Below are positions 44,692-53,938 of a stretch of DNA of 64,000 bases, piece by piece (position 1 is the first letter of the stretch; each line of letters opens with the position of its first letter). The translations under genes and the position numbers were made by a program. Origin of the DNA: Paracoccaceae bacterium. Its GTDB lineage: Bacteria > Pseudomonadota > Alphaproteobacteria > Rhodobacterales > Rhodobacteraceae. The stretch covers positions 186,001 to 250,000 of the forward strand of contig JAQWQJ010000089.1 in NCBI GenBank assembly GCA_029244725.1. Reading direction: 5' to 3'. Below the pieces are notes generated by a model, which was not told the DNA's origin, ran no database searches, and saw nothing but the letters and a program-made list of their open reading frames with translations.

Positions 44692-45951
44692 ATGACTCTT
44701 ATGAAATCTTGGGTGGAGTCGGCAAATGACGCTAACCATCCATTCCCTTTGAACAACCTGCCTTACGGTGTGTTTTCCACTGCAGGAACCGAAGAACGCT
44801 GTGGGGTCGCCATCGGTGATATGATCCTCGACATGGCGGCAGCCGAGGAAGCGGGATTGGTGCAGATTGGTGATATCGCCATCTTTGACGTTCCTTATTG
44901 GAACGACCTGATGGATTTAGGTGCCGATGCATGGGCAGAGTTACGCGCGCGCTTGATTGCCCTTCTCAGCGAAGGCAGTGATGAGAAAACTTTAGTTGAG
45001 CCTCATTTGATTGCGATGGCGCACGCAGACTTGCACATGCCTTTTGCAGTAAGCGAATACACCGATTTCTACGCGGGCAAACAGCATGCACAAAATATGG
45101 GGTCCATTCTGCGCGGATCGCCTGACTTGCCCGCTAACTGGCTGCATATCCCCATTGGGTACAATGGTCGCGCGTCCTCGGTAGTGATTTCTGGAACGGC
45201 AATCCATCGCCCCAACGGTCAACGCAAGGCGCCTGACGCCGAGATGCCCAGCTTTGGCCCCTCGATGAGGTTGGATATTGAGCTGGAAATGGGTGCCATC
45301 GTTGGCACAGGTTCCGAATTCGGTCAGCCGATCACAGTGGATCAGGCGGACGACATGATCTTTGGCTATGTGCTTTTAAACGATTGGTCAGCGCGCGACA
45401 TCCAAGGCTGGGAATATCAACCGCTCGGTCCGTTTCAGGGCAAAGCGTTTGGCACTTCGATCAGTCCCTGGATTGTCACGGCCGCGGCACTCGAAACGTT
45501 CCGTACTTCGACGCCAGAGCGCACGAAGGAGCTGCTGCCATACCTCGATGGATCCAAGGACGGACTTTATGACATTGAGCTTGAGGTTTTGATGCAGCCT
45601 GAAGGCATCGAAGAAGTCACAGCTATTTCAAAAACCAACTATAGCCGCATGTATTATTCAGCAGCCGAGCAGCTTTGCCATCACGCGATTGGCGGTTGCG
45701 CTATGAATACCGGCGACTTGCTTGGATCGGGCACTATATCGGGTCCTGAGCGCGCTGAATATGGCTCGCTCTTGGAACTCAGCTGGGCTGGGCGCGAACC
45801 CTTTACGCTCGATACTGGCGAAACACGTAGCTTTATCGAAGATGGCGATACACTCACACTTCGCGGCAACGCGCGCGGCGATGGTTTCACCATTGGCTTT
45901 GGCGACTGCACCGGAAAAATCCTGCCCGCTGTGGCATGGCCTGCAAAGTAA
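44692..45951 (+). CDS. fahA: Fumarylacetoacetase
   Basis: FahA hydrolyses fumarylacetoacetate to fumarate and acetoacetate, ending tyrosine and homogentisate breakdown. The 419-residue protein has an N-terminal SH3-like domain (about 1-115) and the catalytic beta-roll with EYTDFYAGKQHAQNMG (metal and catalytic residues), MRLDIELEMGAIVG and LLNDWSARDIQGWEYQPLGP. I chose the ATG at 44692 with an AAGGA site 8 nt upstream; an upstream in-frame start lies inside hmgA. It is 43 nt after hmgA. Confidence 0.95.
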   Translation: MTLMKSWVESANDANHPFPLNNLPYGVFSTAGTEERCGVAIGDMILDMAAAEEAGLVQIGDIAIFDVPYWNDLMDLGADAWAELRARLIALLSEGSDEKTLVEPHLIAMAHADLHMPFAVSEYTDFYAGKQHAQNMGSILRGSPDLPANWLHIPIGYNGRASSVVISGTAIHRPNGQRKAPDAEMPSFGPSMRLDIELEMGAIVGTGSEFGQPITVDQADDMIFGYVLLNDWSARDIQGWEYQPLGPFQGKAFGTSISPWIVTAAALETFRTSTPERTKELLPYLDGSKDGLYDIELEVLMQPEGIEEVTAISKTNYSRMYYSAAEQLCHHAIGGCAMNTGDLLGSGTISGPERAEYGSLLELSWAGREPFTLDTGETRSFIEDGDTLTLRGNARGDGFTIGFGDCTGKILPAVAWPAK

Positions 45952-45962
45952 GGAATACTCTC

Positions 45963-46913
45963 ATGGCAAAAGCATTCGCGTCCCAAGGGGACATGACAGA
46001 AAAGAAAATCACATTTGATGAGATCGGCGAAGGCCTTTACGCGTTCACCGCAGAAGGTGACCCAAATAGTGGCGTCATTATTGGCGACGACAGCGTGATG
46101 ATCGTTGAAGCACAGGCAACCCCGCGCCTTGCAAACAAAGTGATCGAGTGTGTCCGCACAGTCACCGACAAACCCATAAGCCACGTCGTTCTTACGCACT
46201 ACCACGCCGTACGTGTGCTTGGCGCAAGCGCATTTGGCGCGTCTCAGGTCATCATGGGTGAAACCGCACGTTCTATGGTCGTTGAGCGCGGCCAAGAGGA
46301 CTGGGACAGTGAATTCCAGCGCTTCCCGCGATTGTTTGAAGGCTACGAAAGCATCCCCGGATTGACGTGGCCTACCACAACTTTCTCGGACGATATGACG
46401 GTCTATCTTGGCAACCGTCAGATCAATCTGATGCATTTGGGTCGCGCCCACACTGCTGGCGATATCGTCATTCATGTCCCAGATCAGAACGTGATGTTTA
46501 CGGGCGACATCGTTGAAGATCACTCGGCTTGCTATTGTGGTGACGGTCACTTCAATGAGTGGGGTATGACGCTCGACAATATCGCCTCGTTTGACGTCGA
46601 CGCGATTGCACCTGGGCGTGGCGGTGCATTGATCGGCAAAGAGGCCGTTGAACGTGCAATCGAAAGCACCCGAGACTTTGTGGACAGCACCTACGCACCA
46701 GCCGCAAAAGTTGCAGCCCGCAATGGCACTTTAAAAGAAGCATGGGACGCAGTGCGCGCAGAATGCGACCCCAAATTTGCTGATTATGCGATTTACGAGC
46801 ACTGCCTGCCGTTCAATGTTGCACGCGCATATGATGAAGCGCGCGGTATAGACAATCCGCGTATCTGGACCGCACAGCGCGATCTAGACATGTGGGCCGC
46901 CCTGCAAGGTTAG
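45963..46913 (+). CDS. Metallo-beta-lactamase-fold protein with altered metal motif
   Basis: The 316-residue protein has the MBL fold order: VLTHYHAVR after about residue 76, GRAHTAGDIVIH near 160 and FTGDIVED near 178. In the first motif the canonical HxHxDH reads H79-Y-H81-A-V83-R84, so the Asp and His of the second metal site are replaced by Val and Arg. It may bind one metal or have lost hydrolase activity. The ATG at 45963 follows an AAGGA site 11 nt after fahA. Its place in the homogentisate operon suggests hydrolysis of a CoA ester or lactone intermediate, but no substrate can be named. Confidence 0.78.
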   Translation: MAKAFASQGDMTEKKITFDEIGEGLYAFTAEGDPNSGVIIGDDSVMIVEAQATPRLANKVIECVRTVTDKPISHVVLTHYHAVRVLGASAFGASQVIMGETARSMVVERGQEDWDSEFQRFPRLFEGYESIPGLTWPTTTFSDDMTVYLGNRQINLMHLGRAHTAGDIVIHVPDQNVMFTGDIVEDHSACYCGDGHFNEWGMTLDNIASFDVDAIAPGRGGALIGKEAVERAIESTRDFVDSTYAPAAKVAARNGTLKEAWDAVRAECDPKFADYAIYEHCLPFNVARAYDEARGIDNPRIWTAQRDLDMWAALQG

Positions 46914-46925
46914 CATCAAGACGCT

Positions 46926-46943
46926 CCCCGATTAATTTCGGGG
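46926..46943. repeat. Stem-loop between the MBL-fold and monooxygenase genes
   Basis: CCCCGA and TCGGGG form a 6-bp stem around a TTAATT loop, 13 nt after the stop of the MBL-fold gene. No T-run follows, so full termination is unlikely. It may lower read-through or protect the 3' end of the upstream message. Confidence 0.4.
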
Positions 46944-47010
46944 GGTCGCCAGAACGTCAGACTGCAAGCATCTGATTTTGCAAACTTATGACCAAAAGGA
47001 GAAACCGCCG

Positions 47011-48633
47011 ATGCTTGATGAACGCTATTCGCTAGCCTACGAGCTTTATCCATACGAGCGCTCGCCAGACCAGGACAATGACACGGCAAAACGCCATCCT
47101 GTCGTTGTCATGGGCGGTGGACCGATCGGAATTGGCATGGCGCTGGATCTTGGTCTCCAAGGAATTCCTGTAGTCGTGTTGGATGATCACGCAGGCGTTG
47201 GCATGGGCAGCCGTGCCATCTGTTTCGCAAAGCGATGCCTAGAGATCGCCGATCGCTATGGATGCGGGGAACCGATGCTTGAAAAGGGCGTCGTCTGGAA
47301 CCTCGGCAAGGTATTTCACAAGGATCACAAGGTCTTTGAATTCAACCTTTTGCCGGAAGACGGTCATAAATTTCCAGCCTTCATCAACATGCAACAGCCC
47401 TATTTTGAAAGCTTTCAGATTGAACGCCTTCGCGAGCTGCAATCGCAGGGTGCACCTATCGAAATACGCGGCCAAAATCGCGTTGATGGCGTCAATGTTC
47501 ATGACGACCACGTCGTTCTAGAAGTGATGACACCCGATGGCCCTTACAAGCTTGAGGCCGATTGGTTGATCGGCGCGGATGGCGCAAATTCTCCTTTACG
47601 CAATATGCTGGACCTCGAGTTCACAGGTAAAGTCTTTCAAGACAGCTTTTTGATTGCAGACATCAAAATAACCGATGACGTGGATTTCCCGACTGAACGC
47701 TGGTTCTGGTTTGAACCAAGCCATGGGTCCGGTGCTTCAACACTGCTTCACAAACAGCCTGATGACGTCTGGCGCGTCGATTTCCAAATTGGTTGGGATG
47801 TTGATCGCAAAGAAGAAATGAAAGAGGAAAACATCCGCCGGCGTCTCGATGCATTCCTTGGTGGCGTAAAATACGACATGGTTTGGTCGTCTATTTATAC
47901 ATTCCAATGCAAACGCATGGATAGCTTTCGCAACGGTCGCGTTCTGTTTGCCGGCGATTCAGCCCACCAAGTTTCACCTTTTGGCGCACGGGGTGCCAAT
48001 TCCGGCATGCAAGACGTCGACAATCTCGGATGGAAGCTCGGTTTGGTAGTAAACGGTGTTGCCGACGACAATCTGCTGGATACATATAACAGCGAGCGCG
48101 CGCATGGTGCCGACGAAAACATCATGAACTCGACCCGGTCCACCGATTTCATCACCCCGAAATCAGCCCAAAGCCGGATATTTCGTGACGCGGTTCTGGC
48201 ATTGGCGAACGACCATGAGTTCGCGCGACCTTTAGTAAATTCCGGCCGTCTTTCGGTGCCATGCACCTATGACGGTTCGTCGCTGAACAGCGCAGATGGA
48301 ATGGCGGGACCAGAGCGCACTCGGCCAGGCTCTCCTTGTCCTGATGCGCATCTAAAAGACGGCTTTTTGCTTAATCAATTGGGCAACGAATTTGTTCTGT
48401 TTTGCATAAACACTGAGGGTCCTACTGAATTGCAGGAGTGTGGGGTCAATGTGCGGATGGTCAGCCTTTCGGCAGTGGACGATCCAAAGGGCGCTGTCGC
48501 TGAACGCTATTTAGGTGACGCACCGTCGGCAGTTTATCTAATCCGGCCGGATCAGCACGTTGCTGCCCGCCGTGAGACCTACAACGAAAACCTTGTGCGT
48601 GCAGAAATTCGCCGCGCCATTGGTAAGGAGTGA
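47011..48633 (+). CDS. FAD-dependent aromatic monooxygenase (MhpA/PobA-like)
   Basis: The 540-residue flavoprotein has the FAD dinucleotide motif GGGPIG (35-40), the IGADGANSPLRNML segment with the DG motif, and RVLFAGDSAHQVSPFGARGA for the FAD ribityl chain. A C-terminal thioredoxin-like domain covers about residues 400-540. Such enzymes hydroxylate phenolic acids at the ring. Its position after hmgA and fahA suggests that it makes homogentisate, for instance from 3-hydroxyphenylacetate as in the MhaAB system of Pseudomonas putida; this is inference. The ATG at 47011 has an AAGGAG site upstream; the next gene starts 4 nt after the stop. Confidence 0.85.
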   Translation: MLDERYSLAYELYPYERSPDQDNDTAKRHPVVVMGGGPIGIGMALDLGLQGIPVVVLDDHAGVGMGSRAICFAKRCLEIADRYGCGEPMLEKGVVWNLGKVFHKDHKVFEFNLLPEDGHKFPAFINMQQPYFESFQIERLRELQSQGAPIEIRGQNRVDGVNVHDDHVVLEVMTPDGPYKLEADWLIGADGANSPLRNMLDLEFTGKVFQDSFLIADIKITDDVDFPTERWFWFEPSHGSGASTLLHKQPDDVWRVDFQIGWDVDRKEEMKEENIRRRLDAFLGGVKYDMVWSSIYTFQCKRMDSFRNGRVLFAGDSAHQVSPFGARGANSGMQDVDNLGWKLGLVVNGVADDNLLDTYNSERAHGADENIMNSTRSTDFITPKSAQSRIFRDAVLALANDHEFARPLVNSGRLSVPCTYDGSSLNSADGMAGPERTRPGSPCPDAHLKDGFLLNQLGNEFVLFCINTEGPTELQECGVNVRMVSLSAVDDPKGAVAERYLGDAPSAVYLIRPDQHVAARRETYNENLVRAEIRRAIGKE

Positions 48634-48637
48634 TCTG

Positions 48638-48838
48638 ATGACTGAATTGACACTCACAGCAAACATAGATGTGCCCGATGATTTCTACGCTGATCTCATC
48701 GATGCACATGAAGGCCTTAGCAAAGAGGCAAGCGACGCACTGAATGCACGTTTGATCCTGATCCTTGCCAACCACATTGGAAACCGCGCGATCCTGAAGC
48801 AGGCGCTAGATACCGCCTCGCACCAAAAAGGAGGTTAG
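48638..48838 (+). CDS. DUF2783 domain-containing small protein
   Basis: The 66-residue acidic protein (TELTLTANIDVPDDFYADLI, then EASDALNARLILILANHIG) matches the DUF2783 family, which recurs next to FAD monooxygenases of this type. The ATG at 48638 lies 4 nt after the monooxygenase stop with an AAGGAG site that is still inside the upstream gene; longer in-frame starts lie wholly within that gene. A coupling or stabilising partner for the monooxygenase, like MhaB of Pseudomonas putida, is a reasonable guess. No enzyme motif is visible. Confidence 0.75.
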   Translation: MTELTLTANIDVPDDFYADLIDAHEGLSKEASDALNARLILILANHIGNRAILKQALDTASHQKGG

Positions 48839-48841
48839 CCT

Positions 48842-49385
48842 TTGAAAATAGAACAAATCCACCACGTTGCTTATCGTTGTAAAGACGCCAAGGAAACTGT
48901 CGAGTGGTATGGCAAAATGCTGAACATGGACTTTGTTCTAGCAATCGCCGAAGATCACGTGCCCTCAACGCATGAACCTGATCCCTACATGCATCTGTTT
49001 TTGGATGCTGGAAACGGAAACGTTCTGGCGTTTTTTGAATTACCGACCAAGCCCGAAATGGGACGAGACCCAAACACCCCCGTTTGGGTTCAGCACATAG
49101 CTTTTGAGGTCAAAAAATCGTGAAGAACTGATCGAATTCAAAGAACACTTAGAGGCCAACGGCGTTGACGTCTTGGGTGTGACGGATCACTCGATTTTCC
49201 ATTCAATCTATTTCTTTGACCCAAACGGTCATCGCGTAGAGCTGGCTTGTCCTGATCCAGCAGAAGAACAAATGCTGGCAAAACTTAACGATGTGAAATG
49301 GGATATGCTTGAAGAGTGGTCTAAGACAAAGCGGGCTCCGAAGCACGCGGAATGGCTCCACCATAAAGAACTGACCAACGTGTGA
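48842..49385 (+). pseudogene. VOC (glyoxalase-fold) family protein, frameshifted
   Basis: A single VOC protein of about 180 residues is split between two frames. The first part (TTG at 48842, GGAGG site 8 nt upstream) begins KIEQIHHVAYRCKDAKETV and runs to VQHIAFEVK, then stops at 49123. The second part continues at NREELIEFKEHLEANGVDV and includes the metal-site region FFDPNGHRVELACP up to 49385. The break falls at a run of six A residues (49112-49117); removing one A rejoins the frames as AFEVKNREEL. It may be a true mutation, a sequencing error or a site of polymerase slippage. Intact, it would be a metal-dependent dioxygenase or glyoxalase-like enzyme of the homogentisate operon. Confidence 0.85.
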
Positions 49386-49461
49386 TGTATGTCGCTCAAA
49401 CGTCTGGAATTTCTGTGGCGCCGCAGGTAGACCTGTGGCGCAATTACTTTTCTGGGCCGCT

Positions 49462-49887
49462 ATGAACGAAACGATTACAGAACGCTGCGAAGCAAAAGGC
49501 CTGCGAATGACGGGCCAACGTCGAGTTATTGCCGAAACACTTGAAACGTCGGACGATCATCCAGATGTCGAAGAACTGTTTGCGCGGGCGTCGACGCGTG
49601 ATCCAAACATCTCAATTGCAACTGTCTACCGAACGGTGAAACTGTTCGAAGAGGCTGGCATTCTTGAACGCGTTGAGTTTGGGGATGGTCGAGCACGCTA
49701 TGAAGACGCGGAACGCGAACACCACGATCATTTGATCGACATGAATACCGGTCATGTTATCGAGTTTGTCGATCCAGAGATCGAAATCCTTCAAGAAAAG
49801 ATTGCTAAAAAGCTTGGCTACAAACTTAAGGGCCACAAACTTGAGCTTTACGGCGTTCCCGTTTCCAAATCTGATCGACCTAAATGA
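49462..49887 (+). CDS. fur: Fur family transcriptional regulator (Fur/Mur)
   Basis: The 141-residue protein has the Fur winged-helix (about residues 8-82; GLRMTGQRRVIAETLE and ISIATVYRTVKLFEEAGIL) and the metal-sensing HHDHLID segment. The two-cysteine zinc motif of E. coli Fur is replaced by DMNTGH, as in alphaproteobacterial Fur/Mur proteins. In Rhodobacterales these often respond to manganese, so the iron label is not certain; Irr is less likely. The ATG at 49462 gives the family beginning NETITERCEAK. Its TGA overlaps the next start (ATGA). Confidence 0.88.
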   Translation: MNETITERCEAKGLRMTGQRRVIAETLETSDDHPDVEELFARASTRDPNISIATVYRTVKLFEEAGILERVEFGDGRARYEDAEREHHDHLIDMNTGHVIEFVDPEIEILQEKIAKKLGYKLKGHKLELYGVPVSKSDRPK

Positions 49888-50750
49888 GATCTGACAATCT
49901 TACGGGCATCCTGTTGATGATCGTTTCGATGGGTTTATTCGCGGTCGAAGATACTTTCATCAAACTCGCGTCTCAGAGCATTCCGGTCGGCGAAATATTG
50001 GTCTTCATGGGCGCCGGCGGCATTATTGTTTTTTCAATGTTAATGGTTTGGAAAAATGAACCGTTCGCGCCAAAGGAAGCGTTTGCGCCAATGATACTTG
50101 GACGCATGGCATCCGAAATTGTTGGTCGCGTCAGTTATAGTTTGGCGTTAGCTTTCGGGTCGATGGCCGTCGTTGCCGCGGTGTTACAAGCGACGCCGCT
50201 TGCTGTAACGATGGGCGCGGCGCTTATGTTCGGTGAGAAAGTTGGCCTTAGAAGATGGACTGCTATATTCGTTGGCTTCGCGGGTGTTCTAATCATTCTT
50301 AGGCCTGGTTTAGAAGGCTTTGAGCCTGCCGCGCTGCTGTCAATTGTCGGAATGTTTGCATTGGCATTCCGAGATCTTGCAACTCGAGCTGCCCCGAAAA
50401 TGCTCTCAAACCGACAGCTCGGGCTGTATGGTTTCGTAGCATTGGTACCCTCTGGCTTGTTCATGCTGATAATAACGGGCGGATGGGAAAACCCACTTAA
50501 TGGGGCGTGGCCGCACCTGCTTGGGATGTCTGTGTTTGGCATATGCGCCTATTATCTAGTCACTGCTGCAATGCGCATTGGCGAAGTCGCGGTCGTGACG
50601 CCGTTTAGATATTCGAGGATCATCTTCGCGCTCATAATCAGCGTGGTCGTGTTTTCTGAGCAGCTTGATTCTTTCACTTTGGTTGGCGCAGCACTTGTTA
50701 TCGCTAGCGGTCTCTACACAATGTGGCGCGAAAATCTCCGCCAGCGCTAA
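49884..50750 (+). CDS. DMT superfamily transporter (EamA family)
   Basis: The 288-residue protein has about ten predicted helices arranged as two EamA repeats (about residues 5-135 and 150-280), the drug/metabolite transporter pattern. The substrate is unknown. It overlaps fur by 4 nt and stands before eno in an order common to Rhodobacterales; the overlap suggests co-expression with the metal regulator, but a metal substrate is not implied by the fold. Confidence 0.88.
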   Translation: MRSDNLTGILLMIVSMGLFAVEDTFIKLASQSIPVGEILVFMGAGGIIVFSMLMVWKNEPFAPKEAFAPMILGRMASEIVGRVSYSLALAFGSMAVVAAVLQATPLAVTMGAALMFGEKVGLRRWTAIFVGFAGVLIILRPGLEGFEPAALLSIVGMFALAFRDLATRAAPKMLSNRQLGLYGFVALVPSGLFMLIITGGWENPLNGAWPHLLGMSVFGICAYYLVTAAMRIGEVAVVTPFRYSRIIFALIISVVVFSEQLDSFTLVGAALVIASGLYTMWRENLRQR

Positions 50751-50779
50751 CAGTTTGAAATTACGCAGTTAAGCTCAAA

Positions 50780-50793
50780 TGTTAACGCTAACA
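50780..50793. promoter_or_regulatory. LacI-family-like operator upstream of eno
   Basis: TGTTA-ACGC-TAACA is a palindrome that extends to ATGTTA-ACGC-TAACAT (50779-50794). A likely promoter follows, with TTCACC (50801-50806) and TATAGA (50824-50829) spaced by 17 bp, so the operator lies just upstream of the -35 box, a position that suits activation rather than blocking. The same core occurs before edd and glk. Confidence 0.6.
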
Positions 50794-50849
50794 TGGCCTG
50801 TTCACCTTTGCGGACGGGACTGATATAGAGCAGGAAATTATTCCGCTGA

Positions 50850-52142
<1,293 letters not shown>

Positions 52143-52161
52143 TCGAACAACAATAATTTCC

Positions 52162-52196
52162 AAAAGCGCCCTTCAATTTGCAGGGCGCTTTTTTTT
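52162..52196 (+). terminator. Rho-independent terminator after eno
   Basis: AAAAGCGCCCT (52162-52172) pairs perfectly with AGGGCGCTTTT (52182-52192) around a 9-nt loop, and T residues continue to 52196. It lies 19 nt after the eno stop. Confidence 0.92.
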
Positions 52197-52248
52197 CGAC
52201 AAATTATATTTCGTTGTGCGTATAAGTTTGAAAGCGGGCAGGAAACTA

Positions 52249-52611
52249 ATGTTCAAAAAACTGAAACGCGCATATTCGGCAGCGCCGATAGCTACGCTGA
52301 TCTTTGCAATTAGCCTTGTACTGGCTTTAGGTTTCGCCGGTCGTATGGTTGTTGATGCAATTGACGGCCCTCCACCCAAAGACACCCAAATCGAACAATG
52401 GATGACACCGAAATACATCTCGCGCACGTGGAAAGTTCCTCCCGAAATTATGCGAGAGTTTCTTGATGTCCAAAAAAGCGACGATCGACGCCACAACCTT
52501 CAACAAATTGCTGACCTGCGTGGCATCGCGATTGAGGACCTTATTGCAGAGCTCAAAAGTGACATCGATCAGTTCATAGAAGACCGCAAATCCAAGCGTG
52601 ACCGCAAATGA
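52249..52611 (+). CDS. Hypothetical single-pass membrane protein
   Basis: The 120-residue protein has a short basic N-terminus (FKKLKRAYSAAP), one membrane segment (about residues 14-34) and a soluble tail expected in the periplasm, with EQWMTPKYISRTWKVPPEIM and a helical GIAIEDLIAELKSDIDQFIE near the end. I do not recognise an assigned function. The ATG at 52249 follows an AGGAA site; an upstream in-frame start at 52216 has no such site. It overlaps the DedA gene by 4 nt (ATGA), so a membrane-associated job shared with DedA is possible. Confidence 0.7.
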   Translation: MFKKLKRAYSAAPIATLIFAISLVLALGFAGRMVVDAIDGPPPKDTQIEQWMTPKYISRTWKVPPEIMREFLDVQKSDDRRHNLQQIADLRGIAIEDLIAELKSDIDQFIEDRKSKRDRK

Positions 52612-53243
52612 CCGAAGTCATAACTCTGGTCACAACTTATGGTGCAGGATTTTTGTTCCTTTGTGCTTTTCTATCCTGCTTGCTGGTCCCAATCCCAACG
52701 TCGTTAATGATGATAACTGCCGGAGCATTCGTCGCGACCGAAGATTTACTGTTCTGGCAGGTCTATGGCGGTGCGCTATTGGGCGCCATCCTTGGGGATC
52801 AAACCGGATTCTTGATCGGTAAGATGGGCGGTGCCCGTGTCATCGAAAAGCTGTCAAAATCACCCTCGAGAAAAAAAGTCGCTGATCGTGCCGTTAAACT
52901 GGTCGAAAAACACGGAGGAGTGGGTGTTTTCTTCTCAACTTGGCTGTTTGCACCCCTTGGACCGTGGGTAAATTTTATCGCCGGATCGATGAAGTTAAAT
53001 TGGCTCCGGTTCACTATTTGGGACACAATGGGTGAAACGATTTGGGTGACGGTATATATCTCATTTGGCTATGTGTTCGCCTCAAACCTGACGATTGCAG
53101 CGACTTATGCAGGTAACACGCTCGGCGCGATAGCAGCCGCTGCATTGGCCGGGTCAGCGTTGTTTTGGATCATCAAATCGGTACGCGCGAAAGATCGTGA
53201 TCAGTTGGGTACCTTGCCAGCCGAACAACGCAAGACCATATAG
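52608..53243 (+). CDS. DedA family membrane protein
   Basis: The 211-residue protein has several membrane helices and the SNARE-associated/DedA domain (about residues 25-160), including GAILGDQTGFLIGK, KHGGVGVFFSTWL and the GPWVNFIAGSMKLNW segment. DedA proteins act as proton-linked lipid-carrier flippases in some bacteria and help to keep membrane potential. The start overlaps the preceding small membrane gene, and the M48 protease gene follows after 5 nt, giving a three-gene operon. Confidence 0.87.
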   Translation: MTEVITLVTTYGAGFLFLCAFLSCLLVPIPTSLMMITAGAFVATEDLLFWQVYGGALLGAILGDQTGFLIGKMGGARVIEKLSKSPSRKKVADRAVKLVEKHGGVGVFFSTWLFAPLGPWVNFIAGSMKLNWLRFTIWDTMGETIWVTVYISFGYVFASNLTIAATYAGNTLGAIAAAALAGSALFWIIKSVRAKDRDQLGTLPAEQRKTI

Positions 53244-53248
53244 AGTCT

Positions 53249-53938
53249 ATGCTTCGTTTTACTCCGATTCTATTGGCGCTTCTGTATGGTCTGGTCGCCT
53301 ATCGATTTTCAGTCTGGCGCACCTCACGCGAACTAAACGACAAATCAACTGAGTTGGCTGATCCTAAACTCAGAAAGCTGACCGCGGATCTTGCGAGTGC
53401 ACTCGATTTGCCCCGCGTGAAAGTGCACATCTATGAAATCACCCCGGTCAACGGATTGGCCGCTCCTGACGGTCGAATTTTCATCACGCGTGGTTTTTAC
53501 GATAAGTTTGTGAGCAAGGAAGTGACTGCCGAGGAATTGGCGAGCGTTGTAGCCCATGAATTAGGGCACGTTGCCCTTGGCCATTCACGCCGAAGGATGA
53601 TCGATTTTTCCGGCCAAAACGCAATGAGGGCGGCATTGGGTATGGTCCTGTCACGATTCATACCCGGTTTTGGTGGTTACATTGCAAGTGCTTTGACCAG
53701 CCTTCTTGCTGCGCGCCTTTCTCGTAAGGACGAATACGAGGCAGACGAATACGCAGCAGCGCTATTGACCAAAGCTGGGATAGGAACTGAGCCGCAGAAA
53801 TCCTTGTTTAGAAAACTTGATGCGTTGTCGTCTGCAAATTCTGGCCGCGCTCCTGCTTGGCTGTTGAGCCATCCAAAAACAGTTGAGCGCATAAAAGCCA
53901 TCGAAACTCTGGAAGCTAAATGGCAGGTTAACGAGTAA
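53249..53938 (+). CDS. M48 family metalloprotease
   Basis: The 229-residue protein has an N-terminal hydrophobic segment (about residues 3-20), the zinc motif HELGH at 103-107 followed by ALGHSRRR, and a third-ligand region SRKDEYEADEYAA (about 160). It resembles HtpX/BepA-type zinc proteases that cut or refold membrane or envelope proteins. It is the last gene of the small membrane operon, and its end overlaps the convergent PIN gene by 11 nt. Confidence 0.88.
   Translation: MLRFTPILLALLYGLVAYRFSVWRTSRELNDKSTELADPKLRKLTADLASALDLPRVKVHIYEITPVNGLAAPDGRIFITRGFYDKFVSKEVTAEELASVVAHELGHVALGHSRRRMIDFSGQNAMRAALGMVLSRFIPGFGGYIASALTSLLAARLSRKDEYEADEYAAALLTKAGIGTEPQKSLFRKLDALSSANSGRAPAWLLSHPKTVERIKAIETLEAKWQVNE

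Noticed and set aside
45963-46913. Beta-lactamase or antibiotic-resistance gene
   Set aside because: The fold is shared by many hydrolases, the metal motif is altered, and the context is homogentisate breakdown.
49112-49117. Programmed -1 ribosomal frameshift at the A6 run
   Set aside because: Joining the two VOC halves needs a +1 change (or loss of one A), so the usual -1 slippery mechanism does not fit; no strong downstream structure was noticed.
49104-49385. The downstream VOC piece as a separate small gene
   Set aside because: Its apparent TTG start lies inside the upstream piece with no ribosome site, and its sequence is the direct continuation of the first half.
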